Positions 35,885 to 44,284 of a DNA stretch of 64,000 nucleotides are shown piece after piece; positions within the stretch are counted from its first letter, which is position 1; every line of letters starts with the position of its first letter. Source of the stretch: Terrirubrum flagellatum (GTDB lineage: Bacteria > Pseudomonadota > Alphaproteobacteria > Rhizobiales > Beijerinckiaceae); the NCBI RefSeq assembly GCF_022059845.1, contig NZ_CP091851.1:248001-312000 (forward strand), written 5' to 3'. The notes under the pieces were generated by a model. It made no database searches and was not told the origin of the DNA. It worked only from the letters and a program-made list of their open reading frames with translations. Position numbers and translations under genes: made by a program.

Positions 35885-36565
35885 GTGACGAGCATATCGG
35901 AAGCAAAGGCTGATCTGTCGAGGCGGAATGTGGCTGGTTTAGGTCTTGCTGCAATCGCTGCGACGTTAACTTCTGGCAATGTTCGGGCCGGGACGCTGCG
36001 GACGATCCGTCTTGTTGCGCTTGGCGACAGCCTCACCGCCGGCTTCGGGTTGCCTCCGGGAGCCGCGTTTCCGGCCGTTCTGGAAAAAGCGATCAATCGC
36101 GCTGATCGGCCCGTCTCGATCGCCAACGCCGGCGTCTCCGGCGATACGACATCAGGCGGCCTCGAGCGGCTCGACTGGGCTGTGCCTGACGGAACCGACG
36201 GCGTGATCGTCGAACTCGGCGCGAACGATATGCTGCGCGGGCTCGATCCCTCGCTCACCGAGAACAATCTCGACCAGATCGTCGGCCGCATCCGGGAAAA
36301 GAAGATGGCGGTGCTGCTCGCCGGCATGCTGGCGGCGCCCAATCTCGGTCCCCAATATGGCGAGCGCTTCGCAGGCCTCTACAAGCGCATCGCGGAGAAG
36401 CATGGCGCGCTTCTCTATCCCTTCTTTCTCGACGGCGTCGCCGGGCGCGCGGAATTCACGCTGCGCGACGGGCTCCATCCGACGGTGGACGGGGTGAAGA
36501 TCATCGTCGAGCGCATCAAGCCCGTCGTGGAGACGTTCGTCGGCGATATCGCGAAGTCGATCTGA
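35885..36565 (+). CDS. tesA: GDSL/SGNH arylesterase (TesA-like) with Tat-like signal
   Basis: The 226-residue protein uses GTG 35885 with GGAG upstream. The N-terminus has SRRNVAGLGLAAIAATL, a twin-arginine-like signal ending near RAGTL, so a periplasmic enzyme is expected. The SGNH blocks are complete: GDSLTAGFG (Ser), SGDTTSGG (Gly), ELGANDML (Asn) and DGLHPT (Asp/His). It hydrolyses esters, thioesters or lysophospholipids. It is divergent from the ybbA/ybbP-like exporter, as tesA is in E. coli. Confidence 0.9.
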   Translation: MTSISEAKADLSRRNVAGLGLAAIAATLTSGNVRAGTLRTIRLVALGDSLTAGFGLPPGAAFPAVLEKAINRADRPVSIANAGVSGDTTSGGLERLDWAVPDGTDGVIVELGANDMLRGLDPSLTENNLDQIVGRIREKKMAVLLAGMLAAPNLGPQYGERFAGLYKRIAEKHGALLYPFFLDGVAGRAEFTLRDGLHPTVDGVKIIVERIKPVVETFVGDIAKSI

Positions 36566-36572
36566 TCCATCC

Positions 36573-36827
36573 ATGTCGCGACGCATCGACAAGTCCTGGC
36601 TGGTGTTTCGCAGCATCGAGAACAGCGAAGCCGATCGCTGCGTCGATCTGTTCTCGCGCCCTGACGGATCTTTCGGATTTGAGGAATTCAGGCGCGACGT
36701 CGAGGATGCGGGTTTGTGGACGCCGGTCGCCTATTATTCCGGGTCGACCTATGCGTCGCGCGAGGAGGCGCTTGCGGCGGCGATCAGGACGATCGGCTGG
36801 CTTGGCGAGCGTGTCCGTGACAGGTGA
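36573..36827 (+). CDS. Conserved hypothetical protein (84 aa)
   Basis: A short soluble protein starting MSRRIDKSWLVFRSIENSEA, with FSRPDGSFGFEEFRRDVED and WTPVAYYSGSTYASREEALA. It starts 7 bp after the esterase stop, so it is probably co-transcribed. It is coding in style, with normal codon use and an ATG. I do not recognise a family with a known function; no catalytic motif, membrane segment or metal site is apparent. Confidence 0.65.
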   Translation: MSRRIDKSWLVFRSIENSEADRCVDLFSRPDGSFGFEEFRRDVEDAGLWTPVAYYSGSTYASREEALAAAIRTIGWLGERVRDR

Positions 36828-36857
36828 GGCGCTTCGCGCTGTTTGCCCGTCAATCGA

Positions 36858-37727
36858 ATGCAACGCTCCTCCTGGTCCGGCATCGCCGCCATGATTGGCG
36901 CCATGGCGCTCTTCGCCGCCAATGACGCGCTGGTGAAGGCCTATGGCTCGACGCTGCCGGTGCCGCAGAGCATGGCGATCCGCGGCCTGATCTCGACATT
37001 CGCCACCCTCGTGGTGATCGTCGCCATGCGACAGACCAGCGTGATCTCGGCGGCGTTCGATCGCATCATCATCCTGCGCGCGCTTGGCGAATGCGCCGCC
37101 ATCTTCTGTCTGATCTCTGCGCTGACGCGATTGCCGATCGGGGATGTCACCGCAATCTCGCAGGTCGCGCCTCTCTTCATTCTCGCGGGCGCGGCAGCCT
37201 TCTACGGTCAGCACGTCTCCGCTTCGAGCTGGGGCCTCGCTCTGCTCGGCTTCGCAGGAGTGCTGCTGATCGCAAAGCCGGGCGCAACCGGCTTCGATCC
37301 CACCATGGGGCTCGCCGTGCTGACCGCGATCGGCTTCGCCGCCCGCGACCTCCTCTCCGGCAAGATCAGATCGGATGCGCCGGCGATGGCGGTGGCGTTA
37401 TCCACAGTCGCGGTGGTCGGCCTGGCCGGGCTCGTGGTCGCCCTGATCAGGGGGTGGGCGCCGGTGAAGCCGGAGCAGGTGATGGGGCTTGGCGCCGCCG
37501 GTTTGCTGCTCGCTGTGGGGCAGGCGCTGGTCTATCTGGCGCTCCGGCTCGCGCCTTTGGCTGACGTCTCTCCCTTCAATTATTCCAAGACCTTATTTGG
37601 GGCGGCGGCCGGCTATTTCGTCTTCCGCGAGCGTCCCGACCTCCTCACTCTGGCTGGCATGGGGCTCGTGATCGCCTCGGGCGTGGGGATTGCGGTTCTG
37701 TCCTCCCGCCGGCTTCCGCGTTCATAG
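36858..37727 (+). CDS. EamA/DMT-family permease
   Basis: A 289-residue inner-membrane protein with ten hydrophobic segments arranged as two EamA halves (IGAMALFAANDALVKAYG at the start, and PMGLAVLTA-type segment near residue 150 as DPTMGLAVLTAIGFAARDLL). The second half contains LAPLADVSPFNYSKTLFGA, characteristic of DMT carriers. Possible roles include amino-acid or nucleotide-sugar export. The start is ATG 36858 or TTG 36843; neither has a strong ribosome-binding site. Confidence 0.87.
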   Translation: MQRSSWSGIAAMIGAMALFAANDALVKAYGSTLPVPQSMAIRGLISTFATLVVIVAMRQTSVISAAFDRIIILRALGECAAIFCLISALTRLPIGDVTAISQVAPLFILAGAAAFYGQHVSASSWGLALLGFAGVLLIAKPGATGFDPTMGLAVLTAIGFAARDLLSGKIRSDAPAMAVALSTVAVVGLAGLVVALIRGWAPVKPEQVMGLGAAGLLLAVGQALVYLALRLAPLADVSPFNYSKTLFGAAAGYFVFRERPDLLTLAGMGLVIASGVGIAVLSSRRLPRS

Positions 37728-37796
37728 GACGCGGAGTCGTGCAGGAGTCATCCTGCTACACTATCTCTACAGTGGCGTGATTCGCGGAGGCCCGCC

Positions 37797-38360
37797 GTGC
37801 CCCGTCTGTTTACCGGGTTTGAAGTGCCGCCCGATGTGGCGTTCGAATTGTCCATGCTGCGGGGCGGCGTTTCCGGCGCCCGATGGATCGATCCCGACAA
37901 CTACCATGTCACCCTTCGCTTCCTCGGCGACATCGATGGCGCAACCGCCCGCGATTTCGCCTGGGGGCTCGACGAGGTGCAGGGCGAGCCGATCGAGGTG
38001 ACGATCGACGCGCTCGACTCCTTCGGCGGCGACAAGCCGCGGGCGCTGCTCGCGCGGGTGAAACTGTCGCGCGATCTCGCCGATCTCCAGTATGAGCATG
38101 AGAAGCTTGCGCGACGCGTTGGCCTGCCGCCGGAGCAGCGCAAATTCATCCCGCATGTCACGCTGGCCCGTATGCGACAGGCGAGCGCCCATGGCGTCGC
38201 CGCCTGGCTCGGCGCGCGCGCCCTGTTTCGTTCGATCACGTTTACGGCGCAGCGTTTCGTGCTGTTCTCGTCGCGCGAGTCGACCGGCGGCGGACCTTAT
38301 CTGGTCGAGGCGCAATATCCGCTCGGTTATTCCGACGATCTCGTCGCGCATACGGCCTGA
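37797..38360 (+). CDS. thpR: RNA 2',3'-cyclic phosphodiesterase (2'-5' RNA ligase family)
   Basis: A 187-residue 2H phosphoesterase starting at GTG 37797 with GGAGG. The two HxTx motifs that define the fold are present: HVTL at H37 ([11 protein letters not shown]) and HVTL at H120 (IPHVTLARM). Each contributes a catalytic His-Thr pair for opening 2',3'-cyclic phosphates in RNA. phhB begins 4 bp after its stop. Confidence 0.93.
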   Translation: MPRLFTGFEVPPDVAFELSMLRGGVSGARWIDPDNYHVTLRFLGDIDGATARDFAWGLDEVQGEPIEVTIDALDSFGGDKPRALLARVKLSRDLADLQYEHEKLARRVGLPPEQRKFIPHVTLARMRQASAHGVAAWLGARALFRSITFTAQRFVLFSSRESTGGGPYLVEAQYPLGYSDDLVAHTA

Positions 38361-38364
38361 GGCG

Positions 38365-38664
38365 ATGGCGAGGCCGCAGAAGCTTGAAGCCGCCGCGCGC
38401 AAAGACGCGCTGGCTTCGTTGAACGGCTGGCGCGAAGTCGACGGTCGCGACGCGATCGCCAAGACATTCACCTTCAAGGATTTCAATGAAGCCTTCGGCT
38501 TCATGACGCGCGTCGCGCTCGTTGCGGAGAAGATGGATCACCATCCCGAATGGTCGAACGTCTACAAGACCGTCGAGGTGACGCTCTCGACCCATGACGC
38601 CGGCGGATTGACCGAGCTCGACGTGAAGCTCGCGAAAAAGATGGATGCGATCGCTGGGAAATAA
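38365..38664 (+). CDS. phhB: Pterin-4a-carbinolamine dehydratase
   Basis: A 99-residue protein with the family core: [32 protein letters not shown], the active-site block [12 protein letters not shown] (about 57-68) and [17 protein letters not shown]. It dehydrates 4a-hydroxytetrahydropterin for pterin recycling. No phenylalanine hydroxylase gene is in the window, so its partner is elsewhere or it serves molybdopterin or pterin metabolism. The ATG 38365 directly follows thpR. Confidence 0.93.
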   Translation: MARPQKLEAAARKDALASLNGWREVDGRDAIAKTFTFKDFNEAFGFMTRVALVAEKMDHHPEWSNVYKTVEVTLSTHDAGGLTELDVKLAKKMDAIAGK

Positions 38665-38680
38665 GTAGTGCTTCGCGATT

Positions 38681-38831
38681 CTTTCGCTGGGCCCCGGACT
38701 TCGTTCCGCTTCGCTTCACGAATCCGGGGACGATGTGAGTTTCGACTTTCAAGATTGAAACTGTCTCCGTCCCCGGTTCCATGAAGCGAAGGCGACGCCT
38801 GAGCGGAATGGAGACCGGGGCCTAGCGAAAG
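38681..38831. repeat. Long palindromic intergenic repeat (CCCCGG family), copy A
   Basis: The outer arms are TTTCGCTGGGCCCCGG and CCGGGGCCTAGCGAAAG, with inner CGTCCCCGG-type segments and a GTTTC/GAAAC centre. Related elements lie at 45078-45225 and 63771-64000. It separates phhB (+) from priA (-) and could act as a bidirectional terminator. Together with its flanks it fills the gap; no gene seen. Confidence 0.75.
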
Positions 38832-38851
38832 ACTCCGCGCAGCGGCTTCCC

Positions 38852-41083
38852 CTAAAAAAACGATTGCGGATCGACGTCCACCACCGCACGGATCGACCTC
38901 ACCGGCTTCGGCGCCTCGGCGATCATGGCGCGCAGATAATTCGAGAGATCGAAGCCGCGCGGCGCCTTCACCAGCAGGCGATAGCGATGGCGGCCGCGCA
39001 CCAGCGCAAGCGGCGCTTCCGCCGGCCCGAGAACCGTCACGCCTTCGACGCGCGGCGCATTGCGCGCCAGCGCGCGTGCATGTTGCACGGCGTCGTCCTG
39101 CGCGGTCGCGGACACGATGATCGCGGCAAGCCGTCCAAAAGGCGGCAGGCCCGCGTCGCGACGCAATTCGATCTCTTCGGCGTAGAAGCGCTCGACGTCG
39201 CCTGACAGCAGCGCGGTCATCACGGGATGATCGGGCTGATGAGTCTGGAGAAAAGCGCGACCCGGCTTCTCGCCGCGGCCGGCGCGACCGGTGACCTGCT
39301 GCATCAACTGGAATGTGCGTTCCGACGCGCGCAGATCGCCGCTGGCGAGGCCGAGATCGGCGTCGATGACGCCGACGCAGGTGAGGCCGGGAAAATTATG
39401 GCCCTTCGCCACGAGCTGCGTGCCGATGACGATGTCCACCTTGCCGTCGGCAATGTCCTGAAACTCCTGCCGCAATCGTTCCGCGCCGCCGGGCATGTCG
39501 GATGACAGCACCAGGGCGCGCTTATCAGGAAATTGCGTCGCGACCTCTTCGGCCAACCGCTCGACGCCGGGGCCGCAAGCCGTGAGCGAATCGAGCGCGC
39601 CGCAATTCGGACAGGCGTCCGGCCGCTTCTCACGATGGCCGCAATGATGGCAGCGCAGCGAGCGCGTGAAGCGATGCTCCACCAGCCAGGCCGAGCAATC
39701 ATCGCAGCGGAAGCGATGGCCGCAGGCGCGACAGAGCGTCAGCGGCGCATAGCCGCGGCGATTGAGGAACAGCAGCGTCTGCTCGCCTTGATCCAGCGTT
39801 TCGCGCATCGCCTGATCGAGCGCCGGCGCGATCCAGCGGCCGCGCGGCGCGCCGTGCTTGCGCAGATCGATCGCAGCGAGCTTCGGCAATTCGCGCGCGC
39901 CGAAGCGCTGCGGCAGCTTCACATGGGCGTAGCGGCCGTTCATCGCGTTGACGCGCGTCTCAAGCGACGGCGTCGCTGAAGAGAGAATGACAGGACAATT
40001 CTCAATGCGGCCGCGCACCACGCTCATGTCGCGCGCGTGATAGAGCGCGAGATCCTCCTGTTTGTAGGCGGTCTCATGCTCCTCATCGACGATGATGAGG
40101 CCGAGTTTCGTGAAGGGCAGGAACAAAGCCGAGCGTGCGCCGACGACGACTTTCTCCTCGCCGCGCGCGACGCGCTCATAGAGACGGTCGCGCTTGCGCG
40201 AGCCGACGCCGGAATGCCATTCCGCCGGCGGCACGCCAAAGCGCTGCTCGAAGCGCTCGCGGAACTGCGTCGTCAGCGCAATCTCCGGCAGCAGGATGAG
40301 CGCCTGTCTACCGAGGCGCAGACATTCGGCGACGGCCTCGAAATAGACTTCCGTCTTGCCCGAGCCCGTCACGCCTTCGAGCAGTGTCGTGGAGAAGGCC
40401 GCATCGCGCACGCGCGCGACGAGCGCGTCGGCGGCTTCGATCTGCTGTCCGTCAAGACGCGGCGCGCCATGATCGGGATCGGGTGGTGTTGGCGACCGCG
40501 CAATCATCGCCTCGACCAGCAGCACGCCTTCGTCAACGAGCCCGTCGATGACAGAGGCGGAGACTCCGGCGGCCTCGGCGAGCGCGCGCTTCGGCGTCAG
40601 CAGCCCGGATTCGAGCTGGGCCATGACGCGGCCGCGCGCCGGCGTCATGCGGCCGGGCTGCGTCCCGCTGGCGCGCACGCCAAGCGACGGCTTTTCGGCC
40701 GCCTCCTGCGGCAGGCGGATCGCCATGCGCGCCACCATGCCGCGCGAGGCCAGCGTGTAGCCCGCGATCCAGTCGACCAGCTTGCGCACATTCTCCGGCA
40801 TGGCCGGCGCATCGACGCGGCCCTCGATCGGCTTGAGATTGCCGCCGGATCGCCTGGGATCGACCGACCAGACGACGCCGACCGTCTGCGTCCGCCCAAG
40901 CGGAATCGCGACGACGTCGCCTGGAGCGACCGCGACGCCTGGCGGAATGGCGTAGGAATAGGCCGTGTCGACCGCGACCGGCGCCAGCACGTCGGCCACG
41001 CCGCCGGTGCGGCTCTCGGCGGCGTCATGCAAAGTTTCGATCACGATCGGGCGATTCTTGTCTGCGGCTGAAGGCTCGGGCAT
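38852..41083 (-). CDS. priA: PriA: primosomal replication restart helicase
   Basis: The 743-residue helicase is started at ATG 41083; the frame runs on to 41215, but those 44 codons translate the dispersed repeat. Landmarks: N-terminal DNA-binding domain (AVDTAYSYAIPPGV), Walker A EGVTGSGKTEVY (about 230), helicase box IIVDEEHETAYKQ, and the zinc modules CRACGHRFRCDDC and CHHCGHREKRPDACPNC (eight cysteines). The C-terminal QVTGRAGRGEKPG helicase motif is intact. It restarts stalled replication forks. Monocistronic. Confidence 0.97.
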   Translation of the reverse strand: MPEPSAADKNRPIVIETLHDAAESRTGGVADVLAPVAVDTAYSYAIPPGVAVAPGDVVAIPLGRTQTVGVVWSVDPRRSGGNLKPIEGRVDAPAMPENVRKLVDWIAGYTLASRGMVARMAIRLPQEAAEKPSLGVRASGTQPGRMTPARGRVMAQLESGLLTPKRALAEAAGVSASVIDGLVDEGVLLVEAMIARSPTPPDPDHGAPRLDGQQIEAADALVARVRDAAFSTTLLEGVTGSGKTEVYFEAVAECLRLGRQALILLPEIALTTQFRERFEQRFGVPPAEWHSGVGSRKRDRLYERVARGEEKVVVGARSALFLPFTKLGLIIVDEEHETAYKQEDLALYHARDMSVVRGRIENCPVILSSATPSLETRVNAMNGRYAHVKLPQRFGARELPKLAAIDLRKHGAPRGRWIAPALDQAMRETLDQGEQTLLFLNRRGYAPLTLCRACGHRFRCDDCSAWLVEHRFTRSLRCHHCGHREKRPDACPNCGALDSLTACGPGVERLAEEVATQFPDKRALVLSSDMPGGAERLRQEFQDIADGKVDIVIGTQLVAKGHNFPGLTCVGVIDADLGLASGDLRASERTFQLMQQVTGRAGRGEKPGRAFLQTHQPDHPVMTALLSGDVERFYAEEIELRRDAGLPPFGRLAAIIVSATAQDDAVQHARALARNAPRVEGVTVLGPAEAPLALVRGRHRYRLLVKAPRGFDLSNYLRAMIAEAPKPVRSIRAVVDVDPQSFF

Positions 41084-41120
41084 GGCTTGCGGCAATTGGC
41101 GTCGACGGACAAGCGGCGCC

Positions 41121-41234
41121 AGAGCATGGCGCGAAAAAGTGGGAACCGGTTTTTCGCACAAGCCATGCTCTAAGTTTTTGGAATCGATCACGTTCCCGCA
41201 CTTTGATTGTTTCAATCAAAGTGCGGCGTGATCT
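41121..41234. repeat. 114-bp palindromic dispersed repeat, copy 2 (inverted relative to copy 1)
   Basis: The reverse complement matches copy 1 at 109 of 114 positions. Its hairpin GCACTTTGATTG / CAATCAAAGTGC keeps pairing despite differing from copy 1 at one pair. It separates divergent priA and the CMD-family gene; the latter's AGGAGG begins immediately after the repeat (41235-41240). Confidence 0.9.
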
Positions 41235-41247
41235 AGGAGGAACCCTT

Positions 41248-41811
41248 ATGCCGCGCGACCGTCTGCCAGCGATTCCCGCCGATGAGATGACGCAGGAGCA
41301 GCGCGCTGCGGCCGATGAATTCGCCGCCACGCGCGGCGAGCCGATTCTCGGGCCGTTCGTGCCCATGCTGCGCAGCCCCGAGGTGATGCTGCGCGCCAAG
41401 CGCATGGGAGATTATCTCCGGTTCCAATCATCGATCGGCCTCAAGCTGAACGAACTGGCGATCCTCGTGACCGCGCGGGAATGGACGCAGCAGTTCGAAT
41501 GGTTGCTGCATGCGCGCTTCGCCCGCGAGGCGGGGTTGAAGGAAACGATCATCGCGGCTATCGCCGAGGGCCGCCGTCCCGACGATCTCGATGCCGACGA
41601 GACGATCGTTTACGATTTCTCGATCGAGCTGCACCGCACGAAGCAGGTCAGCGACGCGACCTGGGCGCGCGCCAAGGAACGCTTCGGCGAGCAGGGCGTC
41701 ATCGATCTCTCCGCCACTAACGGTTACTACAGCTTCCTCGCGATGATCATGAATGCGTCGCGGACGGGATTGCCCGATGGCGCCGAGGAGCCGCTGCGAA
41801 GGTTTCCGTGA
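41248..41811 (+). CDS. Carboxymuconolactone-decarboxylase-family protein without redox CxxC
   Basis: A 187-residue protein starting at ATG 41248 behind AGGAGG. The sequence MRSPEVMLRAKRMGDYLRFQ-like segment (visible as LRSPEVMLRAKRMGDYLRF) and NELAILVTAREWTQQFEWLLH define the CMD fold. Unlike AhpD it has no cysteine pair, so it is not a thiol peroxidase; it resembles the CMD proteins found near aromatic or lactone pathways, but none is seen here. The His in WLLHARFA is kept. The catalytic role is unknown. Confidence 0.85.
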   Translation: MPRDRLPAIPADEMTQEQRAAADEFAATRGEPILGPFVPMLRSPEVMLRAKRMGDYLRFQSSIGLKLNELAILVTAREWTQQFEWLLHARFAREAGLKETIIAAIAEGRRPDDLDADETIVYDFSIELHRTKQVSDATWARAKERFGEQGVIDLSATNGYYSFLAMIMNASRTGLPDGAEEPLRRFP

Positions 41812-41820
41812 GCGTTCGCA

Positions 41821-41952
41821 CGTCATCCCGGATCAGCGGCGCAGCATGAAATGATGCGCCGCTGATCCGGGACCGCTTTGTGAGTGGCCAATCCCCGCAG
41901 AGGTCCCGGGTCTGCGCCGCATCGCTCGCGCTGCGGCGCGCCCGGGATGACG
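41821..41952. repeat. 132-bp nested palindrome (GTCATCCCGG family)
   Basis: The outer ends CGTCATCCC and GGGATGACG enclose a perfect 18-bp hairpin (41826-41843 with 41855-41872) and a second TGCGCCGCA/TGCGGCGCG hairpin. It lies between the CMD gene and xerC. This is a common rhizobial intergenic palindrome type; no gene in it. Confidence 0.8.
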
Positions 41953-42000
41953 TATGAGCAAGTCACGATCGATTCAGGATTCCACGCCAGACTCGCCGGG

Positions 42001-42960
42001 ATGACCTCTTCTCCCGACGACCTCGCGCTTCTCCCCGCCGCCGATGATCTCATGGCTGCGATCGGCGACTGGCTGCGCGCGCTGGCCAATGAGCGCGCCA
42101 TGTCGGCGAAAACGGTCGAGGCCTATGGCCGCGACGTGCGGCAATTTCTCATCTGGCTCGCGCGCGATCTCGGCGAGGCCGTCGATCTCGCCGCGCTGGC
42201 GCAACTGAAGCCCGCCGATCTCCGCGCTTTCCTCGCCTATCGCCGCGAGCAGGGCGTCGAAAGCCGTTCGCTGATGCGCCAGATCGCCGGCTTGCGCTCG
42301 CTGGCGCGCTTTCTCGAACGCAGCGGCCGCGGCCAGGCGAGCGCCTTCGCCGCGATCCGGCCGCCGAAGGTCAAGAAGGGATTGCCGCGCCCGATCAACG
42401 CCGGCGCGGCGCGCCAGCTCTGCGATGTCGACCTGCGCGCCGGTGAAGAGCGCGAGCCCTGGATCCTCGCGCGCGACGCCGCCGTGCTCGGGCTGCTCTA
42501 TGGTGCGGGCCTGCGCATCTCGGAGGCGCTGTCCATCACCACGCGCGATGCGCCGCGCGCCGGCGTCGATTCGCTGCGGATCGTCGGCAAGGGTGGCAAG
42601 GAGCGCATCGTGCCGCTGCTGCCGGCCGTCGCGCGCCTGATCGACGCCTATGTCGCGCAATGTCCGTATCAGCCGAAGCCCGACGAGCCGATGTTCCGCG
42701 GCGCCAAGGGCGGGCCGCTGTCGCCGCGCATTGTGCAACTGGCGATGGAGCGCCTGCGCGGTGCGCTGGGTTTGCCTGAGACGGCGACGCCGCACGCGCT
42801 GCGACATTCCTTTGCGACGCATCTGCTCGGCAAAGGCGGCGATCTCCGGGCGATCCAGGAGCTGCTCGGCCATTCCTCGCTGTCGACGACGCAGGTCTAT
42901 ACAAAGGTTGACGCAGCGAGACTGCTCGACGCCTATCGCGCGGCCCATCCGCGCGCCTGA
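42001..42960 (+). CDS. xerC: Tyrosine recombinase XerC
   Basis: The 319-residue recombinase starts at ATG 42001 (ATG 41950 is in frame but falls at the repeat edge). The N-terminal SAM-like core-binding domain spans about 15-115; the catalytic domain has R172 (GAGLRISEAL), K200 or K197 (GKGGKERIVPL), H265 and R268 (PHALRHSF), H291 (LLGHSSL) and nucleophile Y300 (TTQVYTKV). All residues are intact. With XerD it resolves chromosome dimers at dif. It is a housekeeping gene in position, not an island integrase: no att site or tRNA is beside it. Confidence 0.94.
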   Translation: MTSSPDDLALLPAADDLMAAIGDWLRALANERAMSAKTVEAYGRDVRQFLIWLARDLGEAVDLAALAQLKPADLRAFLAYRREQGVESRSLMRQIAGLRSLARFLERSGRGQASAFAAIRPPKVKKGLPRPINAGAARQLCDVDLRAGEEREPWILARDAAVLGLLYGAGLRISEALSITTRDAPRAGVDSLRIVGKGGKERIVPLLPAVARLIDAYVAQCPYQPKPDEPMFRGAKGGPLSPRIVQLAMERLRGALGLPETATPHALRHSFATHLLGKGGDLRAIQELLGHSSLSTTQVYTKVDAARLLDAYRAAHPRA

Positions 42961-43031
42961 GCTGCCCGCTTTTCATCTGTCGCATAGCAGTGCTACCCGG
43001 CCGCATCGAAGCTGTGTGATTCGGGGGGATC

Positions 43032-43598
43032 ATGTCGGGCGGACATGGCGGCGCCGTGGATGGCGCCAACAAGAAAGTCGCGTTGCTGATTGCGGTTCTG
43101 GCGCTGTTGCTCGCTTTCTCAGAGGCGGGCGGCAAGAACGCGCAGAACGACATGCTGTCGTCGAACATCGAGGCGTCCAACCTGTGGGCGTTCTTCCAGG
43201 CGAAGACGATCCGCATCACGACGCTGCAAACCGCCATCGATCAGCTGGAGCTTGATCGCGATGCATCGAGCGACGCGTCGCGAAAGGATGCGATGGGAAA
43301 GCGGGTTGAAACCTGGAAGGCGGCGGTCACGCGCTACAATTCCGAGCCTGACACGCAGGAGGGGCGCAAGGAGCTTTCGGCGCGCGCCAAGAAGGCGGAA
43401 GAGCAGCGCGACCGCTCGCATGCGCGCGACACGAAATTCGAGATCGCGTCGGGAATTCTTCAGGTCGGGATCGTGCTGGCGTCGGCCTCGATCATCACCG
43501 GCATCGGCTGGCTGGTCGCGCTCGCCGGCGGTCTCGGCGTCGTCGCCTTCGCGATGATGAGCCTTGCGGTGTTCGCGCCGCTCGCCCTCTTCCACTGA
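43032..43598 (+). CDS. DUF4337-family membrane protein
   Basis: A 188-residue protein with one N-terminal helix (VALLIAVLALLLAFSEAGG), a charged soluble region (about 40-135) and two C-terminal helices (GILQVGIVLASASIITGIGW and LAVFAPLALF). The segment ASNLWAFFQAKTIRITTLQTA is the DUF4337 signature. The ATG 43032 has a G-rich site. Function unknown. It converges on the following minus-strand gene with a 9-bp gap. Confidence 0.82.
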   Translation: MSGGHGGAVDGANKKVALLIAVLALLLAFSEAGGKNAQNDMLSSNIEASNLWAFFQAKTIRITTLQTAIDQLELDRDASSDASRKDAMGKRVETWKAAVTRYNSEPDTQEGRKELSARAKKAEEQRDRSHARDTKFEIASGILQVGIVLASASIITGIGWLVALAGGLGVVAFAMMSLAVFAPLALFH

Positions 43599-43607
43599 TC
43601 TCGCTTG

Positions 43608-44144
43608 TCAGGCGGCGGCGCGGGCCGCAGCGCGGCGGCGCAGCCAGGCGACGCGCCGCGCGAACAGCGATGGATTGCGCATGCGAAGAAGGCGGCCATA
43701 GGCGCGGATGCGGCGCTTGTAGGGCTTCACGAGATCATCCGCCCAATGCTTGGCGCGGATGACGGCGTTATAGAGCCGGGCGAACCAGCCCAGCGTCATC
43801 AGCTTCTCGTGGCAGACATGGAAGAGATAGGCGGCGATCGCCGTGCCGACGAGCTTCGCCGCAACGAAAACCAGACCGCCGAGAATGAGCTGGCCGTGCG
43901 ACAGCAGCCACAGCGCGGCGAACTTGAACGGCAGCAGCACGATGCCGGGAATAATGAAGACGATGAGCGTGGCGTAGGGCGGCAGCCGGCCGATCAGTTC
44001 GCTCAGCTTGCGCTTCAGCGTCTCGAAGGGCAGCGCCGCGACGATGCGCTCGACGATCGCCTCGAGATGGCGCCACAGCCACGCTTCGATCAGGAAGATC
44101 AGCGCAAGCGCGAACCAGAAGATGCGGGTCAGGATGGCGGGCAT
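43608..44144 (-). CDS. Hypothetical membrane protein
   Basis: A 178-residue protein started at ATG 44144 (the frame runs on to 44246). It has an N-terminal helix (ILTRIFWFALALIFLIEAWL), two central helices (LPPYATLIVFIIPGIVLLPF and LILGGLVFVAAKLVGTAIAA) and a basic C-terminal tail rich in Arg and Ala. The pattern resembles conserved uncharacterised membrane proteins of Hyphomicrobiales. No catalytic motif is seen. Confidence 0.7.
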   Translation of the reverse strand: MPAILTRIFWFALALIFLIEAWLWRHLEAIVERIVAALPFETLKRKLSELIGRLPPYATLIVFIIPGIVLLPFKFAALWLLSHGQLILGGLVFVAAKLVGTAIAAYLFHVCHEKLMTLGWFARLYNAVIRAKHWADDLVKPYKRRIRAYGRLLRMRNPSLFARRVAWLRRRAAARAAA

Positions 44145-44284
44145 CGGTTTCGTTACAGTCTCCGGATATTCATGGCGGAATTGGCGCGGGGTTTGAAAGT
44201 GCGTTGGGACACATGGCGCGCTGCGGCCGCCTCTGTCCGGCCGCATCCCACATGATAGGGTGATGGTCGGCGCCGGAGACGAGG

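Noticed and set aside
41084-41215. N-terminal extension of PriA by 44 residues
   Set aside because: These codons translate the 114-bp dispersed repeat. The PriA family begins near the ATG at 41083.
42001-42960. Integrase of a genomic island
   Set aside because: The recombinase has XerC-like features and sits among housekeeping genes. No tRNA, direct-repeat att site or mobility genes are adjacent.
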